DNA from: Orbaceae bacterium BiB
GTDB lineage: Bacteria; Pseudomonadota; Gammaproteobacteria; Enterobacterales; Orbaceae
Direction: 5' to 3'
DNA length: 64,000 nucleotides
NCBI GenBank assembly: GCA_036251205.1
Contig: CP133958.1
Coordinates: forward strand, 2,159,210 to 2,223,209
Part shown: piece by piece, positions 45,191 to 53,197 of the stretch
Layout of the letters: each line of letters opens with the position of its first letter
Position numbering within the stretch: position 1 is the stretch's first letter
Program-made: the position numbers and the translations under genes
The notes under the pieces: model-generated
Databases searched by the model: none
What the model was told of the DNA's origin: nothing
The model's input: only the letters and a program-made list of their open reading frames with translations

Positions 45191-45284
45191 CGGTTTTTGA
45201 AGCAGGATTCGAACCCACTACATATCGATCCTTAGTCGATTGTTCTACCAGATGAACTATTCAAAATTGACTTTTACACAGTCA
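45159..45284 (-). repeat. 9-bp inverted repeat bracketing the tRNA-like RNA
   Basis: TGACTGTGT (minus strand, 45284-45276) lies 9 nt before the tRNA-like 5' end, and its exact complement ACACAGTCA (45167-45159) lies 23 nt after its 3' end. In a transcript the two arms would close a helix beneath the tRNA fold. Confidence 0.65.
45191..45266 (-). ncRNA. tRNA-like RNA of the rtcB operon
   Basis: A 76-nt sequence folds as a tRNA: a perfect 7-bp acceptor (TTTTGAA/TTCAAAA), U8, a 4-bp D stem (GTTC/GAAC) with GG in the loop, a 5-bp anticodon stem (ATCGA/TCGAT) with loop CTAAGGA, a 5-nt variable region, a T stem GTGGG/CCTGC and T loop TTCGAAT. Two things argue against a normal tRNA: the 3' end is A-CCG rather than A-CCA, and the anticodon position reads AAG (leucine), although the variable arm is short whereas bacterial tRNA-Leu has a long one. 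Position 15 is U. It lies between a sigma-54 promoter and the slipin gene on the same strand. Confidence 0.75.
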
Positions 45285-45404
45285 CCTAATCACACAGTAA
45301 GGAATACATGTTGATAATCTTCCGTCCTTTTATCCCGTAGATAAACCCGTAAAGGATTCGCGATGTACCTTGCTGCTATCAAAAACAGCATTTATTTGCT
45401 TAGG

Positions 45405-45432
45405 TATATTTGATATTGCGAAAAGCGTGCCA
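45405..45432 (-). promoter_or_regulatory. Sigma-54 promoter for tRNA-like/slipin/rtcB operon
   Basis: On the minus strand TGGCACGCTTTTCGCA (45432-45417) matches the -24/-12 consensus TGGCACGN4TTGCA at every fixed position except one (C for T before GC). Transcription would start near 45405 and run leftward through the tRNA-like gene, with a leader of about 138 nt containing a TTTATC/GATAAA hairpin. RtcR is a sigma-54 activator, and its gene is divergent, so upstream binding sites are expected at 45433-45580. Confidence 0.8.
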
Positions 45433-45584
45433 AAAAATAGAAAGGAATGGAAATATTTTTTAATTAATTGATTTATAGATATAAAAAATAAATATCATTA
45501 ATGCACAGGAAATATATATAGATTTTAATGGCCATAAATTTTATAATTTTATCAAATCATTTATATAATATTATAAACTTAATC

Positions 45585-47210
45585 ATGAAAAAGAACGTGG
45601 TATTTGGTTTTTTAGGTAATGTGCTGGATAACCGAGGTAGAGGTAAAAAACGCTGGGCGCGCTGGCGGCCAACCATTGATTTGTGCCGACAAGCTGATTT
45701 AGCTATTTCTCGTTTAGAATTACTTTATTTTGCAAATGATGAGCAGCTACTTTGTGATATTGTTAATGATATCAAAATCCTATCTCCCAATACCGATGTT
45801 AAACCCATTGCCATCAATATTGCTGACCCATGGGATTTTGAGCAGGTTTATACGTGTTTATTTGATATTGCTAAACGATATTCTTTTGATCCAGATAAAG
45901 AAGATTACTATTTGCATATCACAACCGGAACCCATGTGGCGCAAATTTGTTGGTTCTTATTAGCTGAATCACGTTACTACCCCGCTAAGTTATTGCAAAC
46001 ATCACCGCCAGTAAAATCAAATGACGTTGAAGAAAGAGTTTATCATAATGAAGCGGAGCAGATTGCCAATAGTCTTCGAGGAAAAGCCAACACCATTGAT
46101 TTGAATCTTAATCGCTATGATCAAATTCTCACCCGTTTTCAGCAGTATGCCAGTGAAGCTACCGAGCTGTTAAAATCGGGCATCGCCACACGTAATAAAC
46201 AGTTTAACCAGTTAATTACTGAAATCGAGCAAGTGGCCAGCCGTTCTTATGCACCGATGTTATTATGTGGGCCAACTGGCGCGGGAAAATCATTTTTAGC
46301 GAAACAGATCTATTTACTTAAACAAAGTAACCATCAAATCAGTGGTCAATTTGTTGAGATTAACTGCGCCACCTTACGTGGCGATAGTGCGATGTCTACC
46401 TTATTTGGTCATGTGAAAGGAGCGTTTACCAGTGCAAATCAGGCGCGTATTGGACTACTAAAAAGTGCCGATAGTGGATTATTGTTTTTAGATGAGATCG
46501 GAGAGCTTGGGCTAGATGAACAAGCAATGCTATTAAAAGCTATTGAAGAAAAGCAATTTTATCCATTCGGTAGTGATAAACCCATACAGAGTGACTTTCA
46601 GCTGATTGCCGGTACCAATAAAGACCTTAAACAGGCAATAAGCAAAGGCGAGTTTCGTGAGGATTTGTATGTCCGTATTAATCTGTGGAATTATACCTTG
46701 CCAGGGTTAGCCGATCGTAAAGAGGATATCGAACCCAATATCGATTATGAACTGGCACGTTACGCCAAAGAATATGGCTTAATGCCGCGCTTTAATCGCG
46801 AGTCGCGCAGCACCTATTTGCAGTTTGCCACCTCGAATGAAGCATTATGGCAAGGCAACTTCCGTGAACTCACTGCATCCATTACCCGTATGGCAACGCT
46901 GGCACCACAAGGGAATATTACGGTTGAGCAAGTTCAACAAGAGATTAAACGTCTTAAGCAGAACTGGCATCAAAATAGGCAATATAATGCATTAATCCCA
47001 CTCGAAATCGATGAGTTTGATCGTTATCAGCTTGAGAAAGTGCTTGAGGTGTGTCAAAAAAATCCGACATTATCTGAAGCCGGTAGACAACTGTTTGCGG
47101 TATCAAGAACCAAAAAACAAAAGAGCAATGATGCCGACAGGCTCAAAAAGTATTTGGCGAAGTTTGGGCTGAGTTGGGATAAGGTTAAACAGGTGAGCCT
47201 AAATGAATAG
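45585..47210 (+). CDS. rtcR: RtcR, CARF-domain sigma-54-dependent activator
   Basis: The frame opens at 45528, but similarity to E. coli RtcR begins at MKKNVVFGFLGNVLD, so the ATG at 45585 is the likely start (541 residues; E. coli 532). The N-terminal CARF domain (about 1-180) includes HITTGTHVAQICWFLLAESR, which binds RNA ends in the family. The AAA+ domain has Walker A GPTGAGKS, Walker B GLLFLDEIGEL and the sigma-54 contact loop GAFTSA, where GAFTGA is usual. A C-terminal helix-turn-helix (LSEAGRQLFAVSR) binds upstream sites. It activates the divergent rtcB operon upon RNA damage. Confidence 0.95.
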   Translation: MKKNVVFGFLGNVLDNRGRGKKRWARWRPTIDLCRQADLAISRLELLYFANDEQLLCDIVNDIKILSPNTDVKPIAINIADPWDFEQVYTCLFDIAKRYSFDPDKEDYYLHITTGTHVAQICWFLLAESRYYPAKLLQTSPPVKSNDVEERVYHNEAEQIANSLRGKANTIDLNLNRYDQILTRFQQYASEATELLKSGIATRNKQFNQLITEIEQVASRSYAPMLLCGPTGAGKSFLAKQIYLLKQSNHQISGQFVEINCATLRGDSAMSTLFGHVKGAFTSANQARIGLLKSADSGLLFLDEIGELGLDEQAMLLKAIEEKQFYPFGSDKPIQSDFQLIAGTNKDLKQAISKGEFREDLYVRINLWNYTLPGLADRKEDIEPNIDYELARYAKEYGLMPRFNRESRSTYLQFATSNEALWQGNFRELTASITRMATLAPQGNITVEQVQQEIKRLKQNWHQNRQYNALIPLEIDEFDRYQLEKVLEVCQKNPTLSEAGRQLFAVSRTKKQKSNDADRLKKYLAKFGLSWDKVKQVSLNE

Positions 47211-47291
47211 CATAAGAGAACTTTTTTTTGATACGACAAAATACCAAGGGAATGCATTTTATTCCGAGGTAATCTCAGCATGGCAAGGTAA
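47202..47291 (+). pseudogene. 5' fragment of a gene overlapping the end of rtcR
   Basis: An ATG inside the last codons of rtcR (AAATGAATAG) opens a frame MNSIRELFFDTTKYQG followed by NAFYSEVISAWQG that runs straight into the IS6 left terminus at 47292. The stop-start overlap is typical of coupled genes, so a partner of rtcR was probably truncated here. I do not recognise it. Confidence 0.5.
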
Positions 47292-48093
47292 GGTACTGTC
47301 AAGTTAACTTATCTTTTGTATAATCATACATATGAATACTAATAAAATCTATCAACGACACCGTTACCATTCTTCGATTATTAGCCACTGCGTGTGGCTC
47401 TATTATCGGTTTACGTTAAGTTATCGTGATATTGAACTCATCATGATGAAAAAAGATATTTCTGTTACTTATGAATCCATTCGTTACTGGTGCATTAAAT
47501 TCGGTAAACTTTATGCAAAACGAATTAAAAAAACGAAACGTTATGGTGATTATATTTATATGGATGAAGTCTTTTGTAAAATTAAGGGTAAACGTGTTTA
47601 TTTATGGCGTGCCGTTGATCAAGATGGTCAAACGATTGATGTATTAGTTCAAGAAAAAAGAGACAGTAAAGCAGCTAAACGATTTATTAAAAAGATAAGG
47701 AAAAGTATTAAACAGCCTGCTTTAAAAGTGGTTACTGATAAGCTAAAAAGTTATATTAAGCCTATCAAAATGTTACTTTTATCTACACCTCATATTACTC
47801 AGCAATATGCTAATAACGGAGCAGAAAACTCACACCAAGCAACAAGGCTCAGAGAGAAGAAAATGCGTAAATTCAAGTCATTAAAATCAGCACAATTATT
47901 CTTGTCATGTTTTGGCAATATTTACGATCATTTTAATTGTGCTAGACATTTATGTTCAGCTAAAGCCTTTCGTATTTTAGCTGAACGAAGATTTACTGAA
48001 TGGAATATCATGACCCAAATTGCGCCTAAAATTCAAAAATAGGGATTAAATGTCAAATTAAGATTTGTGTGAAAAAGTTAATTTGACAGTACC
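47292..48093 (+). mobile_element. IS6-family insertion sequence, complete copy
   Basis: An 802-bp copy from GGTACTGTCAAGTTAAC to TTGACAGTACC. Flanking octamers (CAAGGTAA and ACGAAAAT) do not match, so sequence may have been deleted along with the end of the gene downstream of rtcR. Confidence 0.88.
47332..48042 (+). CDS. IS6-family transposase
   Basis: A 236-residue full-length transposase. The residue before the catalytic glutamate region differs (NNGAENSHQ rather than NNRAENSHQ) and the C-terminus diverges (RRFTEWNIMTQIAPK), so activity is less certain than for the other copies. Confidence 0.92.
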   Translation: MNTNKIYQRHRYHSSIISHCVWLYYRFTLSYRDIELIMMKKDISVTYESIRYWCIKFGKLYAKRIKKTKRYGDYIYMDEVFCKIKGKRVYLWRAVDQDGQTIDVLVQEKRDSKAAKRFIKKIRKSIKQPALKVVTDKLKSYIKPIKMLLLSTPHITQQYANNGAENSHQATRLREKKMRKFKSLKSAQLFLSCFGNIYDHFNCARHLCSAKAFRILAERRFTEWNIMTQIAPKIQK

Positions 48094-48183
48094 ACGAAAA
48101 TACTCGAGGAAATTTGCCGCGAAAGCGGCCGCAATGTTCAGGTCGAGAGCAGGATTATTAAGGACGGGCGGCCCCGTCCTTAA
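48094..48183 (+). pseudogene. 3' remnant of a GC-rich gene
   Basis: From the IS edge a plus-strand frame reads TKILEEICRESGRNVQVESR then IIKDGRPRP and stops at 48183. It is clearly richer in GC than its surroundings. The stop lies in a 12-bp perfect hairpin (ATTAAGGACGGG at 48157, CCCGTCCTTAAT at 48173-48184). I cannot name the parent gene. Confidence 0.4.
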
Positions 48184-48343
48184 TCGGTCGTGAGCCGTGA
48201 AGTTAATTGATAACCTGATATTCATCAAACGACCGAACAATCCCCAAAATCAGCAAAAAACCACTCGTTAAATAAGCTTCAAACTATATACTTTTGAGTG
48301 GGGATTTGATGCCATATTCAAGTTATTTTTTTTGCTAGCTTTA

Positions 48344-49513
48344 TTAATAATTCATGTTTGATGTTAAAAACTGGTAGGCTTCGCACCCTTGTGCTGAACC
48401 GTTATCGCAAGCCTGGCGGAATAATTCCTGAGCTTTTTTCAAATCCTGCGTAATTCCCTTTCCGTGATAATACATAGTCCCTAAACCAAACAGGGCATCA
48501 GCCAAACCTTGCTCGGCAGAAAGTTGATAATATCTTAATGCTGTTGAATAGTTTTGCTTAATACCCTCACCATTCTCATACATGACAGCTAGATTACATT
48601 GTGCCTTCGCCATACCTTGGTTAGCGGCTAGTTCATAGTATTTTAATGCCTCAATATAACTTTGCTCTACAGCATTGCCGTTGTAATACAGGCTTCCTAA
48701 TCCAAACTGAGCATCAGCCAAACCTTGCTCGGCTGAAAGTTCATAATATTTTAATGCTGTTGAATAGTTTTGCTTAATACCTTCACCATGCTCATACATG
48801 ACACCGAGATTATATTGTGCATTCGCCATGCCTTGGTTAGCGGCTAGTTCATAGTATTTTAATGCCTCGCCATAATTCTGCGTAACGCCCAAACCCATAT
48901 CATACATAAAACCCGCATAATATTGTGCTACAACTGAACCTTGCTTTGCGGCTAACTCATAGTATTTTAACGCCTCAAGATAACTTTGCGCTGCGCCATT
49001 CCCTTGGTAATACATAAGTCCTAAAAAAAATTGCGCATTTGCATCATTTTGATTAGCGGCTAGCTGGTAATAGTTTAAGGCATCAACATAACTTTGCTCA
49101 GTACCTTTACCATCATAATACATCGCGGCCAATTCATATTGCGCTTGAACATAATGTTGATCAGCCGCTAGTTTGTAATATGTTAATGCTTGTGAATAGC
49201 TTTGTTTAACACCATGACCGTGATAGTACATCAATCCCAAAAAATATTGCCCCTCAGCATAACCTTGATTAGCAGCCAGCCTAAAATATTTTAAAGCTTT
49301 TTTATAATTAAGTGCGCCACCATTAGGATCATAATAGCCCAAGCCTATATCACATTGAATTACTGGCGATTTTATTGCTTGCTTTTTAAACTGCCTTATT
49401 CGCCTTTTAATTGATAATTCATTGTTTTTAAACAACTTAAAATACTTTAGCCAAGTAAGTGACAATAGGCGTTTTAACTGGGTAAAAAATTTATTCATAA
49501 TGTTATATTTCAA
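48344..49513 (-). CDS. Cytoplasmic Sel1-repeat protein (about nine repeats)
   Basis: A 389-residue protein made of tandem 36-residue Sel1 repeats from about residue 55 to 380, each like ALKYYELAANQGMANAQYNL followed by GVMYEHGEGIKQNY. Two pairs of repeats are nearly identical, pointing to recent internal duplication. The N-terminus is basic (LKRLLSLTWLKYFKLFKNN) and lacks a clear signal peptide. Sel1 solenoids mediate protein-protein contacts. It is downstream of the 892-residue HEAT protein by 104 bases in the same direction, so they may be co-expressed; role unknown. Confidence 0.8.
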   Translation of the reverse strand: MKYNIMNKFFTQLKRLLSLTWLKYFKLFKNNELSIKRRIRQFKKQAIKSPVIQCDIGLGYYDPNGGALNYKKALKYFRLAANQGYAEGQYFLGLMYYHGHGVKQSYSQALTYYKLAADQHYVQAQYELAAMYYDGKGTEQSYVDALNYYQLAANQNDANAQFFLGLMYYQGNGAAQSYLEALKYYELAAKQGSVVAQYYAGFMYDMGLGVTQNYGEALKYYELAANQGMANAQYNLGVMYEHGEGIKQNYSTALKYYELSAEQGLADAQFGLGSLYYNGNAVEQSYIEALKYYELAANQGMAKAQCNLAVMYENGEGIKQNYSTALRYYQLSAEQGLADALFGLGTMYYHGKGITQDLKKAQELFRQACDNGSAQGCEAYQFLTSNMNY

Positions 49514-49617
49514 CTAAGTGTATTGAATCTTAATACATAAATTAAATCGGCCACCAACCATTTTGGCGGAAATAGCTAGTATCGCCAGCGTAACGATTAT
49601 CATGATTTAATTGCGTT

Positions 49618-52296
49618 TTATTTTGTACATAATTTAATAATTTGTTGATAATCGCGATATCCCTCCAACACGATTATTGGCGAAACGTGCGTTATTGAGA
49701 CTATTTTTCGATGAAATGGCCTTTCATGACTAAAATTAAGACTTGCTGATATGAATTGTTCTGATTTTTCATCCGAATGGTCATTGATAAATTCGATGTT
49801 AATTGCAACATCTGAATGTTTAAATGTTTTGCTGTATATTTTTTGCTCTGAATAGATCGACCACGATGAAGCTTGATAATTTAACTGATGCAATAGTTTA
49901 ATCATCATTCCACTATCAATCATTAAATTTTGATCTAGCTGAATCGATTGTTGTTGATAAGCGCTGCTTGGAATCACCACTTTTGGAAACTGATCAAACA
50001 GTGGGCTGATAGGGTGTTTTTCTAAATATTCAAGCCATGCGTCAACAATTGACGAGTCTAAAATAGCGCTGTGAGCTAGCATAATTTGGCTATTTGGTTT
50101 AAGTGTCACGTCATTTCCGTTGTAGTCAACGAATTGATCTGTATTTACCAACCTAAAGGCGTTAATAATCTGTTGTTCTGGATTGATTTCGATCCAAATT
50201 AAGCGCTGAGCGAGTTTATTCATAATCGTATGTTCAAGCAGCGCTGTTTGCCAATCTGATAGAGTCCATTGGTGTTGTAAACACATGGCTTCATATAGAT
50301 GAGCAGTTTGAGTCTCAACGACTGATTTTAATGTTTTTTTACTCTCGGCTAAAATTGTTTTAGCCTGTTTTGCAAGTGATTCGCTATCATTAGCGGTAAT
50401 AGCGGGCAGGGCTTTAATTGCTTTGCCATCACTGTTATGTAATTCTAGCTCACATCGATCATTGAGCGTTGCCAAAAATTGCCTTGAGCCATAATCTAAA
50501 ATAAGTTGTTCATGTTCATTCCAATTAAGATTGGACAATATTCGTTCTGAAACTTGCCAATCATTCCAATTATTGCGTTCGACAATCTCATTTAATAAGG
50601 CTTTTGCACATTTTTTAACGGACGATATTTGGTATGAGCGTGCGATAGCATTTAAAAACTGAAGTAATAACGGGTGATTAGTCATCGATATGGCGTCAAG
50701 CATGTAACGGAACTGTTTATGCCTTGATGGGTATTTTTTTATATACTCTTGTAATAAACATTTAGCTTGATAACCATTAATTCCGATAATTAACGCCAGC
50801 ATGCCTCGACAATTAATGGCCAAATCATCAACGCAACAAGATAAATAAAATTTTGTTAATTTGTCAACGAAGTCTTGCTCCACAACATGTTGATACTGTG
50901 GGTATAATTCTGGATTTGCTTGAGCTCGTTGATCCATCAAAAGCCTATTTTGTAATTCTTGTTGTGCTTGTGCCGTTGCCTGATCTAACGAAAACGTTCG
51001 CGTGTCATAAGTGATAAATGATTTGAGAATAAATACGCCCAGTTTTTGCTGGCTATCGGTGCTCAATAAATTGATATAACACTGTAAAATTGGATGGGTT
51101 TTAGGATCTTTAAGCTTAACCGAAAAAACAATCCACCAGTAGATAACACAAGGATCAATCGGCGAACCATCTTGCCATGTTAGCGTCGGGAGCATTTCTT
51201 TTTTCAACCAATTAATGGCAACCGGTATTTTCGTTTGCAAACCCTTTTGGGCTTGTTTTAATAAGGCGTCATGGCTTAAATAGTCATCAATATGCTCACC
51301 AAAATGCTGTAATGTCGCTAAAATAGCGGCCTTTACATCTTCTTTTTGTTCTTGTTTTAGCACTTGATACAGCACATTAATTGAAGATGGCTTTCCTATT
51401 TTAGCCAACCATTTTGCGGCAACAATACGCTCTTCAGCGTTAGTTGACCATAACGCTTTTTCCGCATATTGATGGATATCTTTTTGCGTCATTAATAAAT
51501 ATTGCGCCTCACTGCGCAAAGCTTTGGTCGATGCTAAAGCGATTGCGAATAAAAAAGAAACGTACTCATTAGGCAATCGCGGAAAATAAGATAAAATTTT
51601 AATAGCATTACGTGCGTCAAGCGTTAATAGGTTTTTATCTTTATTAGGGAATCCCAATGCATCGTCCAAATAATGCCTATTTTCAGCAAAAAATGGCCAT
51701 ACCAGCTCTTTATCCATCCATAAGTGCGCACTGACCCCACCTAAAAAGGCATACTCAATAGCATATTCAATGGAATACCCATCAATATTCTTCAGCACTT
51801 GTACAACTTGACGTAAATCAGCGTTACGCGCAATATCATAGTCATAAAAGCTATATTCAAAGCACCTCATCGGTTCTTTATGTAACTGAAAAGAACGAAA
51901 TAGATGAAATAAGTTAAATTCAGGCAGTGCGAGTAATCGATCATCTTTCAAGATCACATTCGTCAATAATGAACTGCCATCTGGTAAGATTGATTTTAAC
52001 TGATTTAACGTTTCATTAAGTGCCGCTTGACCGTTTAAATAGTCAAACATATTTTGTAAATCATCGGCTGTGATGCCTTGTATTTTAGTATAATCAGAGA
52101 CAAAGCTAGAACAATCAACCTGATAGCGTTTATATTTATCAAGCTGCTGTTGGTGCTGTTGCTGTGACTTAGCTAAAAATAGATTAAAGTTTTGTTCTAT
52201 TATTGACATTGCAACGGCGGGTAAAGGAAGATCGATAATTTCTGCATAAGCAGGGAGTACTAATACTTGCGAATCTGATGTTGTCATGATTGCCAT
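49618..52296 (-). CDS. Large HEAT-repeat protein, possibly DUF4132/MolR-like
   Basis: An 892-residue helical protein with no signal peptide. HEAT-like repeats are visible around residues 270-345 (NAEERIVAAKWLAKIGKPSS, then EDVKAAILATLQHFGEHIDD). The C-terminal 200 residues contain WLEYLEKHPISPLFDQFPKV and HRKIVSITHVSPIIVLEGYR, reminiscent of the DUF4132 domain of E. coli MolR/YehI, but I cannot confirm this by eye. It may belong functionally to the RNA-repair locus upstream or to a separate conflict system. Its start follows a good AAAAGGACTATGG ribosome-binding site. Confidence 0.65.
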   Translation of the reverse strand: MAIMTTSDSQVLVLPAYAEIIDLPLPAVAMSIIEQNFNLFLAKSQQQHQQQLDKYKRYQVDCSSFVSDYTKIQGITADDLQNMFDYLNGQAALNETLNQLKSILPDGSSLLTNVILKDDRLLALPEFNLFHLFRSFQLHKEPMRCFEYSFYDYDIARNADLRQVVQVLKNIDGYSIEYAIEYAFLGGVSAHLWMDKELVWPFFAENRHYLDDALGFPNKDKNLLTLDARNAIKILSYFPRLPNEYVSFLFAIALASTKALRSEAQYLLMTQKDIHQYAEKALWSTNAEERIVAAKWLAKIGKPSSINVLYQVLKQEQKEDVKAAILATLQHFGEHIDDYLSHDALLKQAQKGLQTKIPVAINWLKKEMLPTLTWQDGSPIDPCVIYWWIVFSVKLKDPKTHPILQCYINLLSTDSQQKLGVFILKSFITYDTRTFSLDQATAQAQQELQNRLLMDQRAQANPELYPQYQHVVEQDFVDKLTKFYLSCCVDDLAINCRGMLALIIGINGYQAKCLLQEYIKKYPSRHKQFRYMLDAISMTNHPLLLQFLNAIARSYQISSVKKCAKALLNEIVERNNWNDWQVSERILSNLNWNEHEQLILDYGSRQFLATLNDRCELELHNSDGKAIKALPAITANDSESLAKQAKTILAESKKTLKSVVETQTAHLYEAMCLQHQWTLSDWQTALLEHTIMNKLAQRLIWIEINPEQQIINAFRLVNTDQFVDYNGNDVTLKPNSQIMLAHSAILDSSIVDAWLEYLEKHPISPLFDQFPKVVIPSSAYQQQSIQLDQNLMIDSGMMIKLLHQLNYQASSWSIYSEQKIYSKTFKHSDVAINIEFINDHSDEKSEQFISASLNFSHERPFHRKIVSITHVSPIIVLEGYRDYQQIIKLCTK

Positions 52297-52441
52297 AGTC
52301 CTTTTTATTTAAACACGCTATTTTTGTAAAGATTATAGCGTTAATATTTACGCTGTGTAGAAAAATTAGTACTTTGGTGTTGAATTCAATATAACTCTCG
52401 TTGGCACTGTCAAGTTAACTATTTTTTGTATAATCATACAG

Positions 52442-53152
52442 ATGAATACTAATAAAATCTATCAACGCCATCGTTATCCCGCATCTATTATTAGCCATTG
52501 TGTCTGGTTATATTATCGCTTTACATTAAGTTATCGTGATATTGAACTCATCATGATGAAAAAAGGGATAGCTGTTACGTATGAATCCATTCGTTATTGG
52601 TGTATTAAATTCGGTAAACTTTATGCAAAACGAATTAAAAAAGTTAAGCGCTATGGTGATTATGTTTATATGGATGAGGTATTTTGTAAAATTAACGGTA
52701 AACGTGTCTATTTGTGGCGAGCAGTTGATCAAGATGGTCAAACCATTGATGTGTTAGTTCAAGAAAAAAGAGATAGCAAAGCAGCAACTAAATTTATTAA
52801 AAAAGTCCGAAAGAGTATGCAAAAACCCGTTTCAAAAGTCGTTACTGATAAACTAAAAAGTTATATTAAACCGATCAAAATATTACTTTCAACTACACCT
52901 CATCTTACTCAACAATATGCTAATAACAGAGCAGAAAACTCACACCAAGCAACAAGGCTTAGAGAGAAGAAAATGCGTAAATTCAAGTCATTAAAATCAG
53001 CACAATTATTCTTGTCATGTTTTGGCAATATTTACGATCATTTTAATTGTGCAAGGCATTTATGTTCAGCTAAAGCCTTTCGGATTTTAGCTGAACGTCG
53101 ATTTAAAGAGTGGGGCGCTATTACCCAAGTTGTACCTAAAATTCAAAATTAG
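52442..53152 (+). CDS. IS6-family transposase
   Basis: A 236-residue full-length transposase with complete DDE residues. It differs in the middle from other copies (KKVRKSMQKPVSKVV), so it belongs to a slightly different lineage. The IS3 insertion lies just after its stop codon and does not disrupt it. Confidence 0.93.
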   Translation: MNTNKIYQRHRYPASIISHCVWLYYRFTLSYRDIELIMMKKGIAVTYESIRYWCIKFGKLYAKRIKKVKRYGDYVYMDEVFCKINGKRVYLWRAVDQDGQTIDVLVQEKRDSKAATKFIKKVRKSMQKPVSKVVTDKLKSYIKPIKILLSTTPHLTQQYANNRAENSHQATRLREKKMRKFKSLKSAQLFLSCFGNIYDHFNCARHLCSAKAFRILAERRFKEWGAITQVVPKIQN

Positions 53153-53197
53153 GGATGTAAATACCCCATTTGTAACACAGTGATCTCGTAGAATAAT

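Noticed and set aside
45191-45266. Ordinary tRNA-Leu(AAG)
   Set aside because: A leucine tRNA would have a long variable arm, and the 3' end here is CCG. The operon position also argues for a special RNA.
45528-45584. Nineteen extra N-terminal residues on RtcR
   Set aside because: Similarity to E. coli RtcR starts at the ATG at 45585, and the upstream codons are AT-rich leader sequence overlapping the expected regulatory region.
48058-48240. 60-residue minus-strand frame over the GC-rich patch
   Set aside because: It runs across the IS border and the hairpin; the plus-strand frame fits a truncated gene better.
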